Source: CAIWHR01 sp963741355
Lineage (GTDB): Bacteria > Pseudomonadota > Gammaproteobacteria > Burkholderiales > Casimicrobiaceae
Assembly: GCA_963741355.1 (NCBI GenBank)
Contig: CAVUIG010000003.1
Location: 248,001-312,000 of the forward strand
Reading direction: 5' to 3'
Length of the DNA stretch: 64,000 bases
In this document: piece by piece, positions 37,453 to 47,486 of the stretch
Numbering within the stretch: the first letter of the stretch is position 1
Layout: every line of letters starts with the position of its first letter
The notes under the pieces: generated by a model
Databases searched by the model: none
Seen by the model: the letters and a program-made list of their open reading frames with translations, nothing else
Told to the model about the DNA's origin: nothing
Program-made: the position numbers and the translations under genes

Positions 37453-37504
37453 CGACGATCGTAAAGCTGCTGCGGGGCCGGTCTGCGTCGTTGCCCGGCC
37501 GCTC

Positions 37505-37534
37505 GGAATCCTCATGTACTGCCGTGTACATTCC
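37505..37534. repeat. Palindromic intergenic element between petC and sspA
   Basis: GGAAT (37505-37509) and TGTAC (37515-37519) mirror GTACATTCC (37526-37534) around a TGCC loop. The surrounding 37453-37709 gap holds no gene. The TGTAC...GTAC core followed by a TTCC-GG-CTCGC segment resembles the middle of the 13596-13740 element, so the two may belong to one dispersed family. It could also act as the petABC terminator. Confidence 0.4.
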
Positions 37535-37709
37535 GGTTCCTCGCGACCTCGCGCCTGGCATCCCGGCCTCCTCGCGACGCTTTCCGATTCGCCGCTGAGA
37601 ACAGGCGGCGCCCCAACATCGAATACAACGGAAGCGGATTCGGCTTCCGGCGAGATCCGGCGAAACATCCCAATCGCGCGACCCGCCACCGCGCGAGGAG
37701 AAAACAATC

Positions 37710-38309
37710 ATGATGACGCTCTACTCAGGCACGACCGATCCCTTCAGCCAGCGCTGCCGCATCGTGCTGCACGAAAAGGGGATGGACTTCCAGATCATCG
37801 ACGTCGACCTCGACCACAAGCCCGAGGACCTCGCGGTGATGAACCCGTACAACCAGGTCCCGGTGCTGGTCGAGCGCGACCTCGTGCTGCACGAGTCGAA
37901 CATCATCAACGAGTACATCGACGAGCGCTTCCCGCACCCGCAGCTCATGCCCGCCGACCCGGTGATGCGCGCCCGCGCGCGGCTGTTCCTGCACCGGTTC
38001 GAGAAGGAGCTCTTCATCCACATCGACGCGCTCGAAGGCAACAACCAGAAGCAGATCGAGCGGGCGCGCAACCTCGTCCGCGACAGCCTGCTGCAGATCG
38101 CCCCGGTGTTCGCCAAGCACAAGCACATGCTGGGCGAGGAGTATTCGATGCTCGACGTCGCGATCACCCCGCTCCTGTGGCGGCTCGACTACTACGGCGT
38201 GCAGATGCCGAAGCAGGCGGCGCCGCTGATGAAGTACGCCGAACGGCTGTTCGCGCGCCCGGCGTTCTCCGAAGCGCTGACTTCCGCCGAGCGCGGGATG
38301 CGGAAGTAG
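37710..38309 (+). CDS. sspA: Stringent starvation protein A (glutathione S-transferase fold)
   Basis: A 199-residue GST-fold protein that in E. coli binds RNA polymerase under starvation and acid stress. It has no detectable GST activity in that family. The N-terminal thioredoxin-like domain reads TLYSGTTDPFSQRCRIVLHEKG, and NPYNQVPVLVERDLVLHESNIINEYIDERFPHP-like segments are conserved. The all-alpha C-terminal domain begins near residue 85. It follows petABC and precedes sspB, the standard order. Confidence 0.95.
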   Translation: MMTLYSGTTDPFSQRCRIVLHEKGMDFQIIDVDLDHKPEDLAVMNPYNQVPVLVERDLVLHESNIINEYIDERFPHPQLMPADPVMRARARLFLHRFEKELFIHIDALEGNNQKQIERARNLVRDSLLQIAPVFAKHKHMLGEEYSMLDVAITPLLWRLDYYGVQMPKQAAPLMKYAERLFARPAFSEALTSAERGMRK

Positions 38310-38566
38310 TCGCGAGCGCGGCGGGCGAGCTTCAGCGAGCCAAGGCCCGAGGACACCCGCGCGAGCAGGGCGAAGCCCAGGAGCGCAGCTCGCGTCTGCG
38401 AGCGCGGGTGGCGGCCGACGCGAAACGGCTTGCCCCTCTCCACGCACACAGCGAGGCCGCGCGTCGCCGCACGAGCGACCGCGGCCGAACGCGGAAGTTG
38501 GCGTGCCGTGCGGAGGCCGCTCGGCGCGCTTGACCCGCCGCCCGCGGCGCGTAAACTTCCGATCCG

Positions 38567-39022
38567 ATGTCCGAACAGTCCGCCAAGCCGTACCTGGTCC
38601 GCGCCATCTGCGAATGGTGCGCGGACAACGGCTTGACGCCGTATCTCGCGGTGAAGGTGAACGCGCAGACGCGCGTGCCCGCCGCGTTCGTCAAGAACGG
38701 CGAGATCGTGCTCAACATCAGCACGTCGGCGACGCGAAAGCTCACGATCGACAACGACTGGGTGCAGTTCTCGGCGCGCTTCTCCGGCTCGTCGCAGGAA
38801 GTCGCCGTGCCGATGAGCGCCGTCTCCGGCATCTTCGCCAAGGAGACGGGCTACGGCTTCGCGTTCACCCTCGCGCAGGATCCCGCCGCGTCGCTCGCAT
38901 CGGCATCCGCGCCGCTGCCCGACATCGATGCCGCGCTGGAGGCCGACGTCAAGGACGCCAAGGCCGCGAAGGACGACGGCCCCGGCCGTCCGCGCCCGTC
39001 GCATCTGCAGGTCATCAAGTAA
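38567..39022 (+). CDS. sspB: ClpXP protease specificity-enhancing factor SspB
   Basis: A 151-residue adaptor that delivers ssrA-tagged proteins to ClpXP. The N-terminal substrate-binding domain shows KPYLVRAICEWCADNGLTPY and the segment ILNISTSATRKL. A flexible linker then leads to the C-terminal ClpX-binding tail RPRPSHLQVIK. The gap from sspA is 257 bases, GC-rich and without a gene I can support. Confidence 0.95.
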   Translation: MSEQSAKPYLVRAICEWCADNGLTPYLAVKVNAQTRVPAAFVKNGEIVLNISTSATRKLTIDNDWVQFSARFSGSSQEVAVPMSAVSGIFAKETGYGFAFTLAQDPAASLASASAPLPDIDAALEADVKDAKAAKDDGPGRPRPSHLQVIK

Positions 39023-39078
39023 CCGCGACCTTCGCGGTTCCCCTCGCGCGCCGATCGCGCGCGCTACAATTTCACCGG

Positions 39079-39154
39079 GCCGGCATAGCTCAGTTGGTAG
39101 AGCAGCGGTTTTGTAAACCGTTGGTCGTGGGTTCGATTCCTACTGCCGGCACCA
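39079..39154 (+). tRNA. tRNA-Thr (anticodon TGT)
   Basis: A 76-nucleotide cloverleaf with encoded CCA. The acceptor stem GCCGGCA pairs with TGCCGGC, followed by the discriminator A and CCA. The D-arm is GCTCAGTTGGTAGAGC. The anticodon loop TTTGTAA gives TGT, which reads ACA threonine codons, and the T-arm contains GGGTTCGATTCC. It marks the edge between core genes and the long accessory region; no integrase or 3-prime-end duplication is evident downstream. Confidence 0.97.
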
Positions 39155-39362
39155 AACGCCTCCATGACGGCCGCCGCCCACTTGCGCGCCCTCAAACCGT
39201 CCTTTCCCCCCTGGTTTCAATGCTCGCCGGCTCGTGGGTCGGCGTTGATTCAACGCAAGGCCGGGCGGAGGCATTTTCGCCAAGATTCCGGATGCCACGA
39301 CCGGGCAAGGGACGGGTTTGCCGATCCCCATTGGTATACCCGATCGCGAACACTGGGGTCCC

Positions 39363-40665
39363 ATGACCACGCCGACAATTGATCAATACCTGAAGGTCGA
39401 CAAGTATCACGCGCCGCAATGGCTCGGCAACCGTGCCACGCGGCGATTCCATGTGATGGCCAAGCCGGCCGGCTCGGCCTGCAATCTCGACTGCACGTAT
39501 TGCTTCTACCTGAGCAAGCAGACGCTGCCGGGCGGTCCGGGCGGCGGGCACATGGACGACGAGGTGCTGGAGCGCTTCGTGCGGGACTACATCGCGAGTG
39601 TGACGGCCGACGAAGTGGTCTTCTCGTGGCAGGGTGGCGAACCTACGCTGCTCGGCCTCGAATTCTTCCGGAAGGTCGTCGCGCTGCAGAGGAAATACGC
39701 GAAGGCCGGCCAGCGGATCGAGAACGACCTGCAGACCAATGGCACGCTGCTCGACGAGGACTGGGCGCAATTCCTGAAGGAGCATCGCTTCCTCGTGGGC
39801 CTATCCATCGACGGCCCGAAGGATATTCACGACAAGTACCGTGTCACCAAGCGTGGTGCGCCGACGTTCGATACCGTGTATGCCGCGGCGAAGATGCTCA
39901 AGCGGTTCGGCGTGCCGTTCAACACGCTGACGTGCGTGAATCGCTACAACGCGTCGAAGCCGCTCGATGTCTATCGCTTCCTGCGCCGCGAGCTGGGTTC
40001 GACCTATCTGCAGTTCATTCCGATCGTCGAGATCAAGGGGTTCGAGACGACCGCGCCGCAGAAGTGGGATCCCGCGCGGTTGCCCATCGTCGGCACGCCG
40101 CAGGCGAAACCGGACCACCCGGACTCGGTGGTGACGCCGTGGTCCGTCGACCCCGACGAATACGGCTATTTCCTTTCCAAGGTGTGGGACGAGTGGCTCG
40201 CCCGCGACTATGGCAAGGTGCTGGTCAGCTTCTGCGAGACGCTGGTCGTGCAGCGCATGGGAATGCCGGCCCAGACCTGCATCCAGAGCGAGTTCTGCGG
40301 CAAGGGTGTCGCGATCGAGCACGACGGCAGCGTCTACGCCTGCGACCATTACGTGTACCCGGAGTACCGGCTGGGCAACATCCGGCAGCAATCGCTGGGC
40401 GACATGGTGTTCTCTCCGACGCAGGTCAAGTTCGCCTACGCCAAGTCCGAAACACTGCCGGCGTTACTGCAAGCAATGCGAGTTCCTGCGCGACTGCTGG
40501 GGCGAGTGCCCGAAGAACCGGCTGCTGCGAACGCCGGACGGCGAGCCGGGGCTCAACTACCTTTGTCCGGGTCTCAAGCGGTTCTTCGCGCATGCGGCGC
40601 CGACCGCGGAGAAGTTGGCGGCGCAGTTGCGCGCAGTCCCGGCGACACCTCAGCCAAGGATGTAA
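39363..40665 (+). CDS. Anaerobic sulfatase-maturating enzyme, radical SAM (one frame break)
   Basis: A radical SAM/SPASM enzyme that oxidises the active-site Cys or Ser of sulfatases to formylglycine. The SAM cluster is CNLDCTYC (C40, C44, C47). Further features are WQGGEPTLLG and QTNGTLLD, and the SPASM Cys pattern CIQSEFCGKGVAIEHDG, then CDHY. A final Cys cluster (YCKQCEFLRDCWGECPKNR) follows an extra T near 40464. Corrected length is 433 residues. It is 3 kb upstream of a sulfatase with a Cys-type motif, a probable client. Despite the name, such enzymes also occur in aerobes. Confidence 0.9.
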
Positions 40666-40669
40666 ACCC

Positions 40670-42554
40670 GTGGTGAGACGGATGGCGGCTGCGGCATGGC
40701 TGCTTCAGGTCATGCTCGGCGGATTGTGCATGACCGCGGGATCGGCGCATGCGGCCGAGGAAGAAGCGCGCGTGCTGATCCTCAACGGCACGGACCCCTA
40801 TCTTCCCGCCTATCTGGAGATCGACAGCGCCATGCGCGCGAGCCTGGCTCGAGGAGCAGGCGCGGCGCATCGTCTACTTTTCCGAGCCGCTCGATGCGCA
40901 GCGCTTCCGGGTCGAGTCTTACGAGGCCGAGTTGGTCGACCTTCTCGCCAAGAAGTACTCGGGCCTTCGGTTCGACGTGGTCGTCGCGATCAGCGAGCGC
41001 GCGTTGGAGTTCTACAACCGGCACGGCGCGCAGCTTTGGCCCGGCGCGCGGCTGGTGTTCTCGGCGTGGCCCGGCGAGGCATTGGAATCGTCGGAACTTG
41101 CCGCCCGGCGCGCGGCCGTCGTCGCGCGACAGGAAGTTGGCGAGGACAATTGCGCTTGCGCGTGCGCCTGCGGCCCGACGCGCGGCGCATCGTCGTCATC
41201 TCCGGGGCGTCGGACCTCGACAGGAGGAACGAGCGCATCGTGCGCGAGAGTCGCTCGCGAGCAAGGCGGACGGCTTGCCTGTCGAATTCCTGATCGGGTT
41301 GCCGGTGCCGGAACTGGTCCGGCCGATTGGCGCGCCGAGCCTGCCGACTACGATTGTTCTCTATCTGTCGCAATTCCGCGACCGCGACGGACGACCATAC
41401 ACCCCTCGGGAAGTGCTGCGCGCCATCAGCGGCGCCGTCCGGTGCTCCCGTGTACGGCATCGTCGAAACGTACGTCGGGCTTCGGGATGGTGGCGGGATT
41501 TGCGGAATCCTATGCCGAACGCGGACGCCTGATCGCGAAGCTCATCCGGCAGTCGCTGGCGGCTGCGTCGCCCGCGGCCAAGCCGCAGCCGTGCTCGTCG
41601 CGCCGAGCCGTTGCGTTGCCGACGCCCGCGCGTTGCAGCGCTGGTCGCTGGACGAACGGCGCCTGCCGGAGGGCTGCGAAATTCGATTTGCCAACAATAC
41701 GTTCTGGCGCGAACACTGGTGGCAGGTCCTCGCAGCGCTCGCAGTGATAGTCGGCCAGAGCCTGCTGATCGCGACGATGTTCGCGCAGCGGCGCCGGAGC
41801 CGCCTGGCCGAGGCGGAGTCGCGAAAGCGCCTGTCGGAGATGGCCCATTTGAATCGCCGCGTGGCATTGGGAGAGATGTCCGCCTCCATCGCCCACGAGC
41901 TCAACCAGCCGCTCGGCGCGATCTACAATAATGCCGGCGCGGCAGAGATACTGATCAAGGCCGATCCCCCCAAGCTGGCAGACGTGGCGGAGATCCTGGG
42001 CGACATCAAGCGGGAAGATCAGCGCGCCAGCGACATCATTGCGCGCATTCGCAAGTTCCTGCGCAAGTCCGACTTCGAATTGCGGGAGACGGATCTCAAC
42101 GAGGTCATCGACGAGTCGATGCGAACCATGGCCGGCGAAGCGCAGGACAAGAAGGTCGTGATCAGAACCACGCTCGAGCCCCTGCTGCCGAAGGTCCGCG
42201 CAGACCGCGTTCAGCTGCAGCAGGTGATCGTCAACCTCGCGCTCAATGCCATCGAGGCCATGCAGGGCACGCCGATGGAAGGCAGGGTTCTGACGGTTCG
42301 AAGCCGGCGGCTGGATGACACGGTTCGCGGAGGTATCGCTGACGGATTCCGGCGCGGGGATCGCGGAGACGTTGCGCCCGCGCATCTTCGAAGCCTTCGT
42401 GACGTCCAAGTCGACCGGCATGGGCCTCGGGCTCGCCATATCGCGCACGATCGTCGAAGCGCACGGCGGTGAAATACGCGCCGAGAACGCTCCCGGTGGT
42501 GGCGGCGCGGAGTTCCGCTTCACGGTGCCGTTCGCCACGGCAGCGCGCACGTGA
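40670..42554 (+). CDS. Sensor histidine kinase with periplasmic binding-protein-like domain (about eight frame breaks)
   Basis: Reads as a signal peptide (ends SAHA), then a periplasmic domain resembling ABC substrate-binding proteins (PF04392 type) with RIVVISGASDLDRRNERI and TTIVLYLSQFRDRDGRPYTP. One membrane helix follows (QVLAALAVIVGQSLLIATMF). The kinase has H-box GEMSASIAHELNQPLGAIYN, N-box VNLALNAIEAM and G-boxes DSGAGIAETL and GMGLGLAISR. The frame changes near 40852, 41125, 41158, 41253, 41440, 41478, 41560-41600 and 42312, but each domain continues in another frame. Start GTG 40670/40673 or ATG 40682. It overlaps a FixJ-type regulator, so the pair is a two-component system. Confidence 0.8.
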
Positions 42555-43199
42555 CAGCCGCTCCCTGCACGGTTCATGTGGTCGACGACGATGCGCCCTG
42601 GCGCAAGTCGGTGACGCGATTGCTGTCAGCCGTCGGATATCGGGTCATGGAGTACGAATCGGCCGTGCAGTTCCTGGAGACCGCCGATGTCGAAGCGCCG
42701 GGATGCATTCTGCTCGACCTGCGCATGCCGGGGCTTAGCGGGCTGCAGCTCCAGCAGCGGCTGGCGGAAATGCGGCGCGCACTTCCTGTCATCTTCGTTT
42801 CCGGGCATGGCGACATTCCGACCAGCGTGCTGGCCATGAGGGCCGGGGCCGAGGACTTTCTGACCAAGCCGGTCGCCACCGATGCGCTGCTGCTCGCGGT
42901 CGAGCTGGCGGCCGCGCGCGATCGCGAGAACCGCAGCCGGCAGGGGCAACTCGACGGCCTTCGTTCGCTCGTCGGGGCGCTCACGCCAACGGAACGCAAG
43001 GTGTTCGACCTCGTCGTCCGCGGCAAGGCTGAACAAGCAGATCGCCATCGATCTCGGCACGGCCGAGCGCACGATCAAGTGGCATCGGCACAACCTGATG
43101 GAAAAGCTCAAGGTCGGTTCGCTTGCCGAGCTCGTCTCGCTTGCCGAGCGCCTGGGATTGGTGGGCGCGCAGGAGCTGCGCGACGACGGCTCGAATTAG
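42551..43199 (+). CDS. FixJ/LuxR-type response regulator (one frame break)
   Basis: Receiver domain with D56 as phosphorylation site (LLDLRMPGLSG), acidic DDD near the N-terminus and the conserved Lys in FLTKPVAT. A LuxR helix-turn-helix follows (LTPTERKVFDLVVRGK, then LNKQIAIDLGTAERTIKWHR). An extra G near 43030 splits the DNA-binding domain between two frames; corrected length is about 215 residues. GTG start at 42551 overlaps the kinase stop. Likely partner of the sensor kinase; targets unknown, but the nearby sulfatase genes are obvious candidates (inference). Confidence 0.87.
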
Positions 43200-43204
43200 C
43201 AGCC

Positions 43205-43234
43205 GTCCTTTGGTGCGGGTCCGCACCAAAGGAC
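43205..43234. repeat. Perfect 14-base hairpin, copy 1
   Basis: GTCCTTTGGTGCGG (43205-43218) and its exact reverse complement (43221-43234) flank a GT centre. It begins six bases after the FixJ-type regulator stop and precedes the receiver-only gene. A near copy lies at 43744-43777. It may be a terminator or a REP-like element; no T run follows. Confidence 0.7.
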
Positions 43235-43323
43235 AGTTCCGGGACACGGCGGTGAACCGTAGTGTCTCGAACAATAACAGCAGGCCGGCTCCACGCCTCG
43301 AAAGCCGTGGCCGACGACGTCCC

Positions 43324-43695
43324 ATGCAAACACCCACCGGCCTGGTCGCCGTCGTCGAAGACGACGCCGCCATGCGCACGTCGATAGAACGCCTGCTGCG
43401 TGCGAGCGGCTATTCGACCAAGGCATTCGCTTCGGCAGAGGAATTTCTGCAGAGCCGGATCGCCGATACCGCCATCGGCCTCGTGCTCGACATCCACCTG
43501 GGCGGAATGTCGGGCCTCGAATTGCGGCGTCGCCTGCTGACCGCGGGCGCGACCATCCCCGTCGTATTCATCACGGCGTTCGACGACGATGCGACCCGCA
43601 GGGAGGCGTCCGCCCTGGGCTACGCCGATTACCTTCAAAAGCCGTTCGAGGCGAGCCGGCTGATCGGCGCGTTGGAAAGGGGCCGCCAGCCGTGA
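43324..43695 (+). CDS. Single-domain response regulator (receiver only)
   Basis: A 123-residue CheY-like receiver with no output domain. Acidic pair VVEDDAAMRTS, phosphorylation site D56 in LVLDIHLGGMSGL, Thr/Ser in VVFITAFDDD and Lys in YLQKPFEAS. Sequence style resembles FixJ-type receivers used in phosphorelays. It is bracketed by the two hairpin copies. It may serve as a phosphate sink or relay for the same kinase (inference). Confidence 0.88.
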   Translation: MQTPTGLVAVVEDDAAMRTSIERLLRASGYSTKAFASAEEFLQSRIADTAIGLVLDIHLGGMSGLELRRRLLTAGATIPVVFITAFDDDATRREASALGYADYLQKPFEASRLIGALERGRQP

Positions 43696-43743
43696 CGCAA
43701 GTAGAACGTGCGACGCGATGCCGCGCCGAGGTATCCGCCCTAC

Positions 43744-43777
43744 CTGTCTTTTGGTGCAGGTCCGCACCAAAGGACAG
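43744..43777. repeat. Hairpin copy 2, related to 43205-43234
   Basis: CTGTCTTTTGGTGCAG (43744-43759) pairs with CCGCACCAAAGGACAG (43762-43777) with two imperfect positions. The right arm CCGCACCAAAGGACAG is identical to copy 1. It lies between the receiver gene and the sulfatase leader. Two copies 540 bases apart around one small gene suggest a duplicated REP-like element. Confidence 0.65.
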
Positions 43778-43868
43778 TGTGCGCAGCCCTTCGCCGCGAC
43801 ATATCGTCGAAGCACGGAGGGCCCGAGGGGGCCGCCCAATTGGAAATGCATTGAAACGGGAGACAGTC

Positions 43869-45548
43869 ATGAGTCTTGGTAAGCGTTTGTTGTCTGTTGC
43901 GCTGCCGGTGGTCGCGACGGCGCTCGTCGGGACCACCGTGGCGGTCGCCCAGACGCCATCGAAGAGGCCCAACGTCGTCATGCTGATGAGCGACGACGTG
44001 GGCTGGGGCGACTACGGCGTGTACTACGGCGGCGCGGCGCTCGGGCATCCGACGCCGAACATCGATCGCATGGCCAAGGAGGGCGCGATGTTCACGAGCT
44101 GGTACGGCCAGGCCAGCTGCACGGCGGGCCGCGCCTCGTTCATGACCGGGCGCATCCCGGTCCGCACGGCGCTGTCGGTCGTGGTCGTTCCCGGCGACCC
44201 GAACGGCCTGAGCTGCGGAAATCCCGACCATCGCCGAGTTCTATCAGAAGAACGGTTACCAGACCTACTTCTCCGGCAAATGGCACCTCGGCGACGTGGA
44301 AAAGTTCTACCCGATCAATGCACGGCTTCGACGAGATGAAGCAATTCGCCGCCTACTACCCGGGTGTCTATGGCTATGAAGACACGGCGCCCAATGCGCA
44401 CCCATTCTTCCCGAAATACAACAAGGAATACTGGGACATGTACCAGAAGGCGGTGAACCGGTATGAATGGGAAGGCACGGCGGGCAAGCCGGCGGTCAAG
44501 GGCAACGGCGGCGCCGTGATCACGCTGGAGAACCTGGCCGATTTCGACGTCCGCCAGACGGATTCGGCGGTCGCCTACATCAAGCAGCACGCCAAGGACG
44601 GCAAGCCGTTCTTCATGAGCGTGAACTTCATGGGCATGCACCAGCCGACCAGCCCGAACAAGGCGTTCGTGGGCAAGTCGCGCCTCGGCAACTACTCCGA
44701 CAAGATGATCGAGATGGACGCCAACATCGGCCGGATCATGGACGCCATCCGCGCCGAGGCGCCCGACACCATCGTCATCCACACGGCGGACAACGGCGCC
44801 TGGCAGGACGCGTGGCCCGACGCCGGCACCAATCCGTTCCGCGGCGAGAAGGGCACGGGCTTCGAAGGCGCCTTCCGGGTGCCGGGCATCATGTGGGCGC
44901 CGGGCAGGATTCCGGCCGGGCAGGTCCTCTACGAAATGATGTCGCACATGGACGTGTGGCCCACGACCGCAACGATGGTCGGCCTGACGCCGCCGCCCCA
45001 CGGTGAATGGAAGGACAACAACGGCAAGCCGATCTACTTCGACGGCATCGACAACACCGCCTACGTCACGGGCAAGGCGAAGCATTCGGCGCGCAACGGG
45101 TGGATCTATACCGACGGCGAGAAGTTCCTGGGCATGCGTGCCGACGTCGGCGGCGACCCGGAGAATCCCGACCTGATAGATCGCGTGGAAGATGCTCTAC
45201 ACGTCGAAGGACACCTGGCTCGGGCCGGAGCTCAACCTCGGCGCCATCGGCTCGACCTACAACCTCACCATGGACCCGTACGAGAAGTACGACATGACGT
45301 TCAACGGCGCGGTGGCGGTGCGCAACCCGACCACGTCGCCGGGCCGCTACTCGGGCATGGACAACGGCTGGGCCATCTCGCTCGGGGACATTCCGCTCTC
45401 GGAGTTCAATCAGTCCATCGTCAAGTATCCGAACAAGAAGCGCTTCCCGGGCGGAGCTTCGAACGACATGATCCCGAACCTGCAGAACCCGGAGAATCCG
45501 TTGCCCTACGATCCGATGAAGGTGCCGAAGACCATCGGAGCGCACTAG
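43869..45548 (+). CDS. Periplasmic sulfatase, Cys-type (three frame breaks)
   Basis: An alkaline-phosphatase-superfamily sulfatase that cleaves sulfate esters. The signal peptide ends VAVAQ (about residue 28). Metal-binding NVVMLMSDDVGWGDYG is followed by the modification site CTAGR with C84, to be converted to formylglycine. VIHTADNGAW is the second metal site. The +2 residue of the motif is Ala rather than the Pro preferred by aerobic FGE, fitting the maturase encoded upstream. Extra bases near 44220, 44313 and 45187 break the frame; corrected length is 558 residues. GGGAG precedes the ATG. Confidence 0.88.
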
Positions 45549-45694
45549 GCGCAGCAGCAGGGCTGGTGGATTTGGCGCGACGGGCGGGCGTCCTGCAATT
45601 CGGGCGCCCGTTCTTTCTGCCGCATCGTAAGTGCGGATGCTGCTCGCTCGGAATCGGGCCGCTGGCATGTACCAGGATGCAAGGAGAATCGGCA

Positions 45695-46991
45695 ATGAAA
45701 CGCATAGTCACGCTCTCTATCTTGTTTGCATTCGCGGCTCTGCAGCCGCAGGCCGCGACCGCCCAGCAAACGAAGGCCGCTGCCGGCTCCGCTTTTTCGT
45801 TTGCCGTCCAGGGCGACTCGCGACCGATGATGTACGTGCCGCCCACGGCCGGCCGGCCCGACGCCGTCAAGCTGTTCACCGAGCTCTTCGGCCTGGTCAT
45901 GCCCGAGAAGGCCGCGGAAGAGCTGGTGAAGAAGGATGTGAAGCTCGATCTTCGATCCGAACACCAAGGAACTCATCAGCGTCGTCATGCCGTTCATGAG
46001 CAAGTCCGAAGTCACGACGTTGACCGTGGACAAGGGCTGGGTCACCGAGGCCTCCGTCGAGGACGTGAAGCTGCTGCCCGGCGTGCGCCGGACGATGTTC
46101 CGGCTCGAGGGCGGCGAATGGGTAGCGCGCGAGATCGTGAAGGACGTCCAGTCCGGGCGCGCCAAATTCGTGCTCAACACCGGCGACGTCGTCTTCTGGG
46201 GAAATCAGGGCCGCACGGTGAACGACAGCCCGTACTGGAAGCGGGTGAACGACACCATGCTGAAGCAGCTGCCGCCGGCGGACAGCGAGATGCGCGCGGC
46301 CGGGCTGGACGGGCGCTGGTTCATGAGCGCGGGCAATCATGAAGTGTGGGGCGATCCCAGGATCGAGGGCATGCTGAATGCCGTGCCGTATCTGAAGAAG
46401 CTCGGCGTCACCCCGGACAACCTCATCTACAAGTTCGACTTCAAAGGCGCCCGGTTCATCTTCCTGTGGAGCGGCAAGTACGACTACCGCTCGCCCTCGC
46501 TGTGGGATGCCGATCGGCCGAAGTATGCGGAGCAGATGAAGCAGCTGCAGCAGTGGCTGGACGAAGCCAGGGCCAAGGGCATCAAGAAGGCCTTCATCGC
46601 CTTCCACTACCCGGTGTTTGCCCGCTCGGGCCTTGGCCCCATCCCCGCCGAAGTCAATCCGCACAAGCTGATTGCGGCCTACGCCAAGGACATGGAGGTG
46701 GTCGTGTTCAACGGCCACATCCACACCACCGAGATATTCGAAGTGGACGGCGTGAAGTACCTGATGCTGGGCGGCGGGGGCGCGGAACAGGACCCGATCC
46801 TCCCCGGCCGGACCAGCATCAAGCAGCCTGCGGACTATCCGCCCGATCTCTATTGGAAGGGTCAGCCACCCAGGGAGGAGTACAACTACGTGCTGGTGGA
46901 CGTCAAACCCGGCGAGAAGACCAGGTTCACGCTCAATCGCTTCCGGCCGGGGTCGAGCGAACCGTTCGCGACCGTCCAGCTTTTCCAATAG
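45695..46991 (+). CDS. Secreted calcineurin-like metallophosphoesterase (one frame break)
   Basis: A signal peptide (ends ATAQ) and the metallophosphoesterase motifs in order: FAVQGDSRP, LNTGDVVFWG, AGNHEVWGD, AFHYPVFAR and FNGHIHTTE. An extra G near 45949 separates the first motif from the rest; corrected length is 431 residues. AAGGAG precedes the ATG at 45695. It follows the sulfatase by about 150 bases on the same strand, so a phosphate/sulfate ester scavenging role is plausible; the substrate is unknown. Confidence 0.85.
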
Positions 46992-47018
46992 GCGTGCGGA
47001 TGGAGGAACTGGGCGGTA

Positions 47019-47486
47019 ATGACGGCGACCATCCTGCTGATCGTTCATGGCCTGGTGGCAGTCGCGCTGCTGGGTGCGATCACCCACCAGACGCTGTCCG
47101 CATGGGCGCCCGCGAACGCGCGGCCCGGCTCGTTCTTCGGCCGCTTTCGCACCGTGCCCCCTGCGGCATTCGCCAATGCCGTCGTCCTCCTGTATTCCGT
47201 GGCCGCGATCCTGGGCGCGATCATCTACCTCGACTTTCGCGTCGACGTGCGGCCGACGCTGGAGCAGGCCGGCCATTGGCAGGTCCTTGGATTCTTCGAT
47301 CTCAAGGAGCATTTCGTCGCCATCGGTGCGGCGCTCCTGCCGGCCTACTGGGTGTGCTGGCGGCGGCCGCGCGAGGAAGAACCCATCCGAGCGCGCGCGA
47401 TCCTGACCTCGATCATTGCATTCATCGTCTGGTGGGGCTTCCTCGCCGGGCATGTCACGAACAACATCATGGGATTCGGCGCGTGA
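47019..47486 (+). CDS. Small integral membrane protein, unknown function
   Basis: A 155-residue protein with four hydrophobic helices (ATILLIVHGLVAVALLGAIT; AFANAVVLLYSVAAILGAII; FVAIGAALLPAYWVC; ILTSIIAFIVWWGFLAGHV). Conserved-looking His residues lie at the starts and ends of helices, which could bind haem or metal. I do not recognise the family with certainty. It follows the phosphoesterase by 27 bases and overlaps the next gene in a GTGA junction. Confidence 0.75.
   Translation: MTATILLIVHGLVAVALLGAITHQTLSAWAPANARPGSFFGRFRTVPPAAFANAVVLLYSVAAILGAIIYLDFRVDVRPTLEQAGHWQVLGFFDLKEHFVAIGAALLPAYWVCWRRPREEEPIRARAILTSIIAFIVWWGFLAGHVTNNIMGFGA

Noticed and set aside
40670..42554. Calling the sensor kinase a pseudogene
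   Set aside because: All kinase boxes and the sensing domain persist across the breaks, no internal decay is seen, and similar single-base breaks hit lptB and mlaF, so sequence error is more likely.
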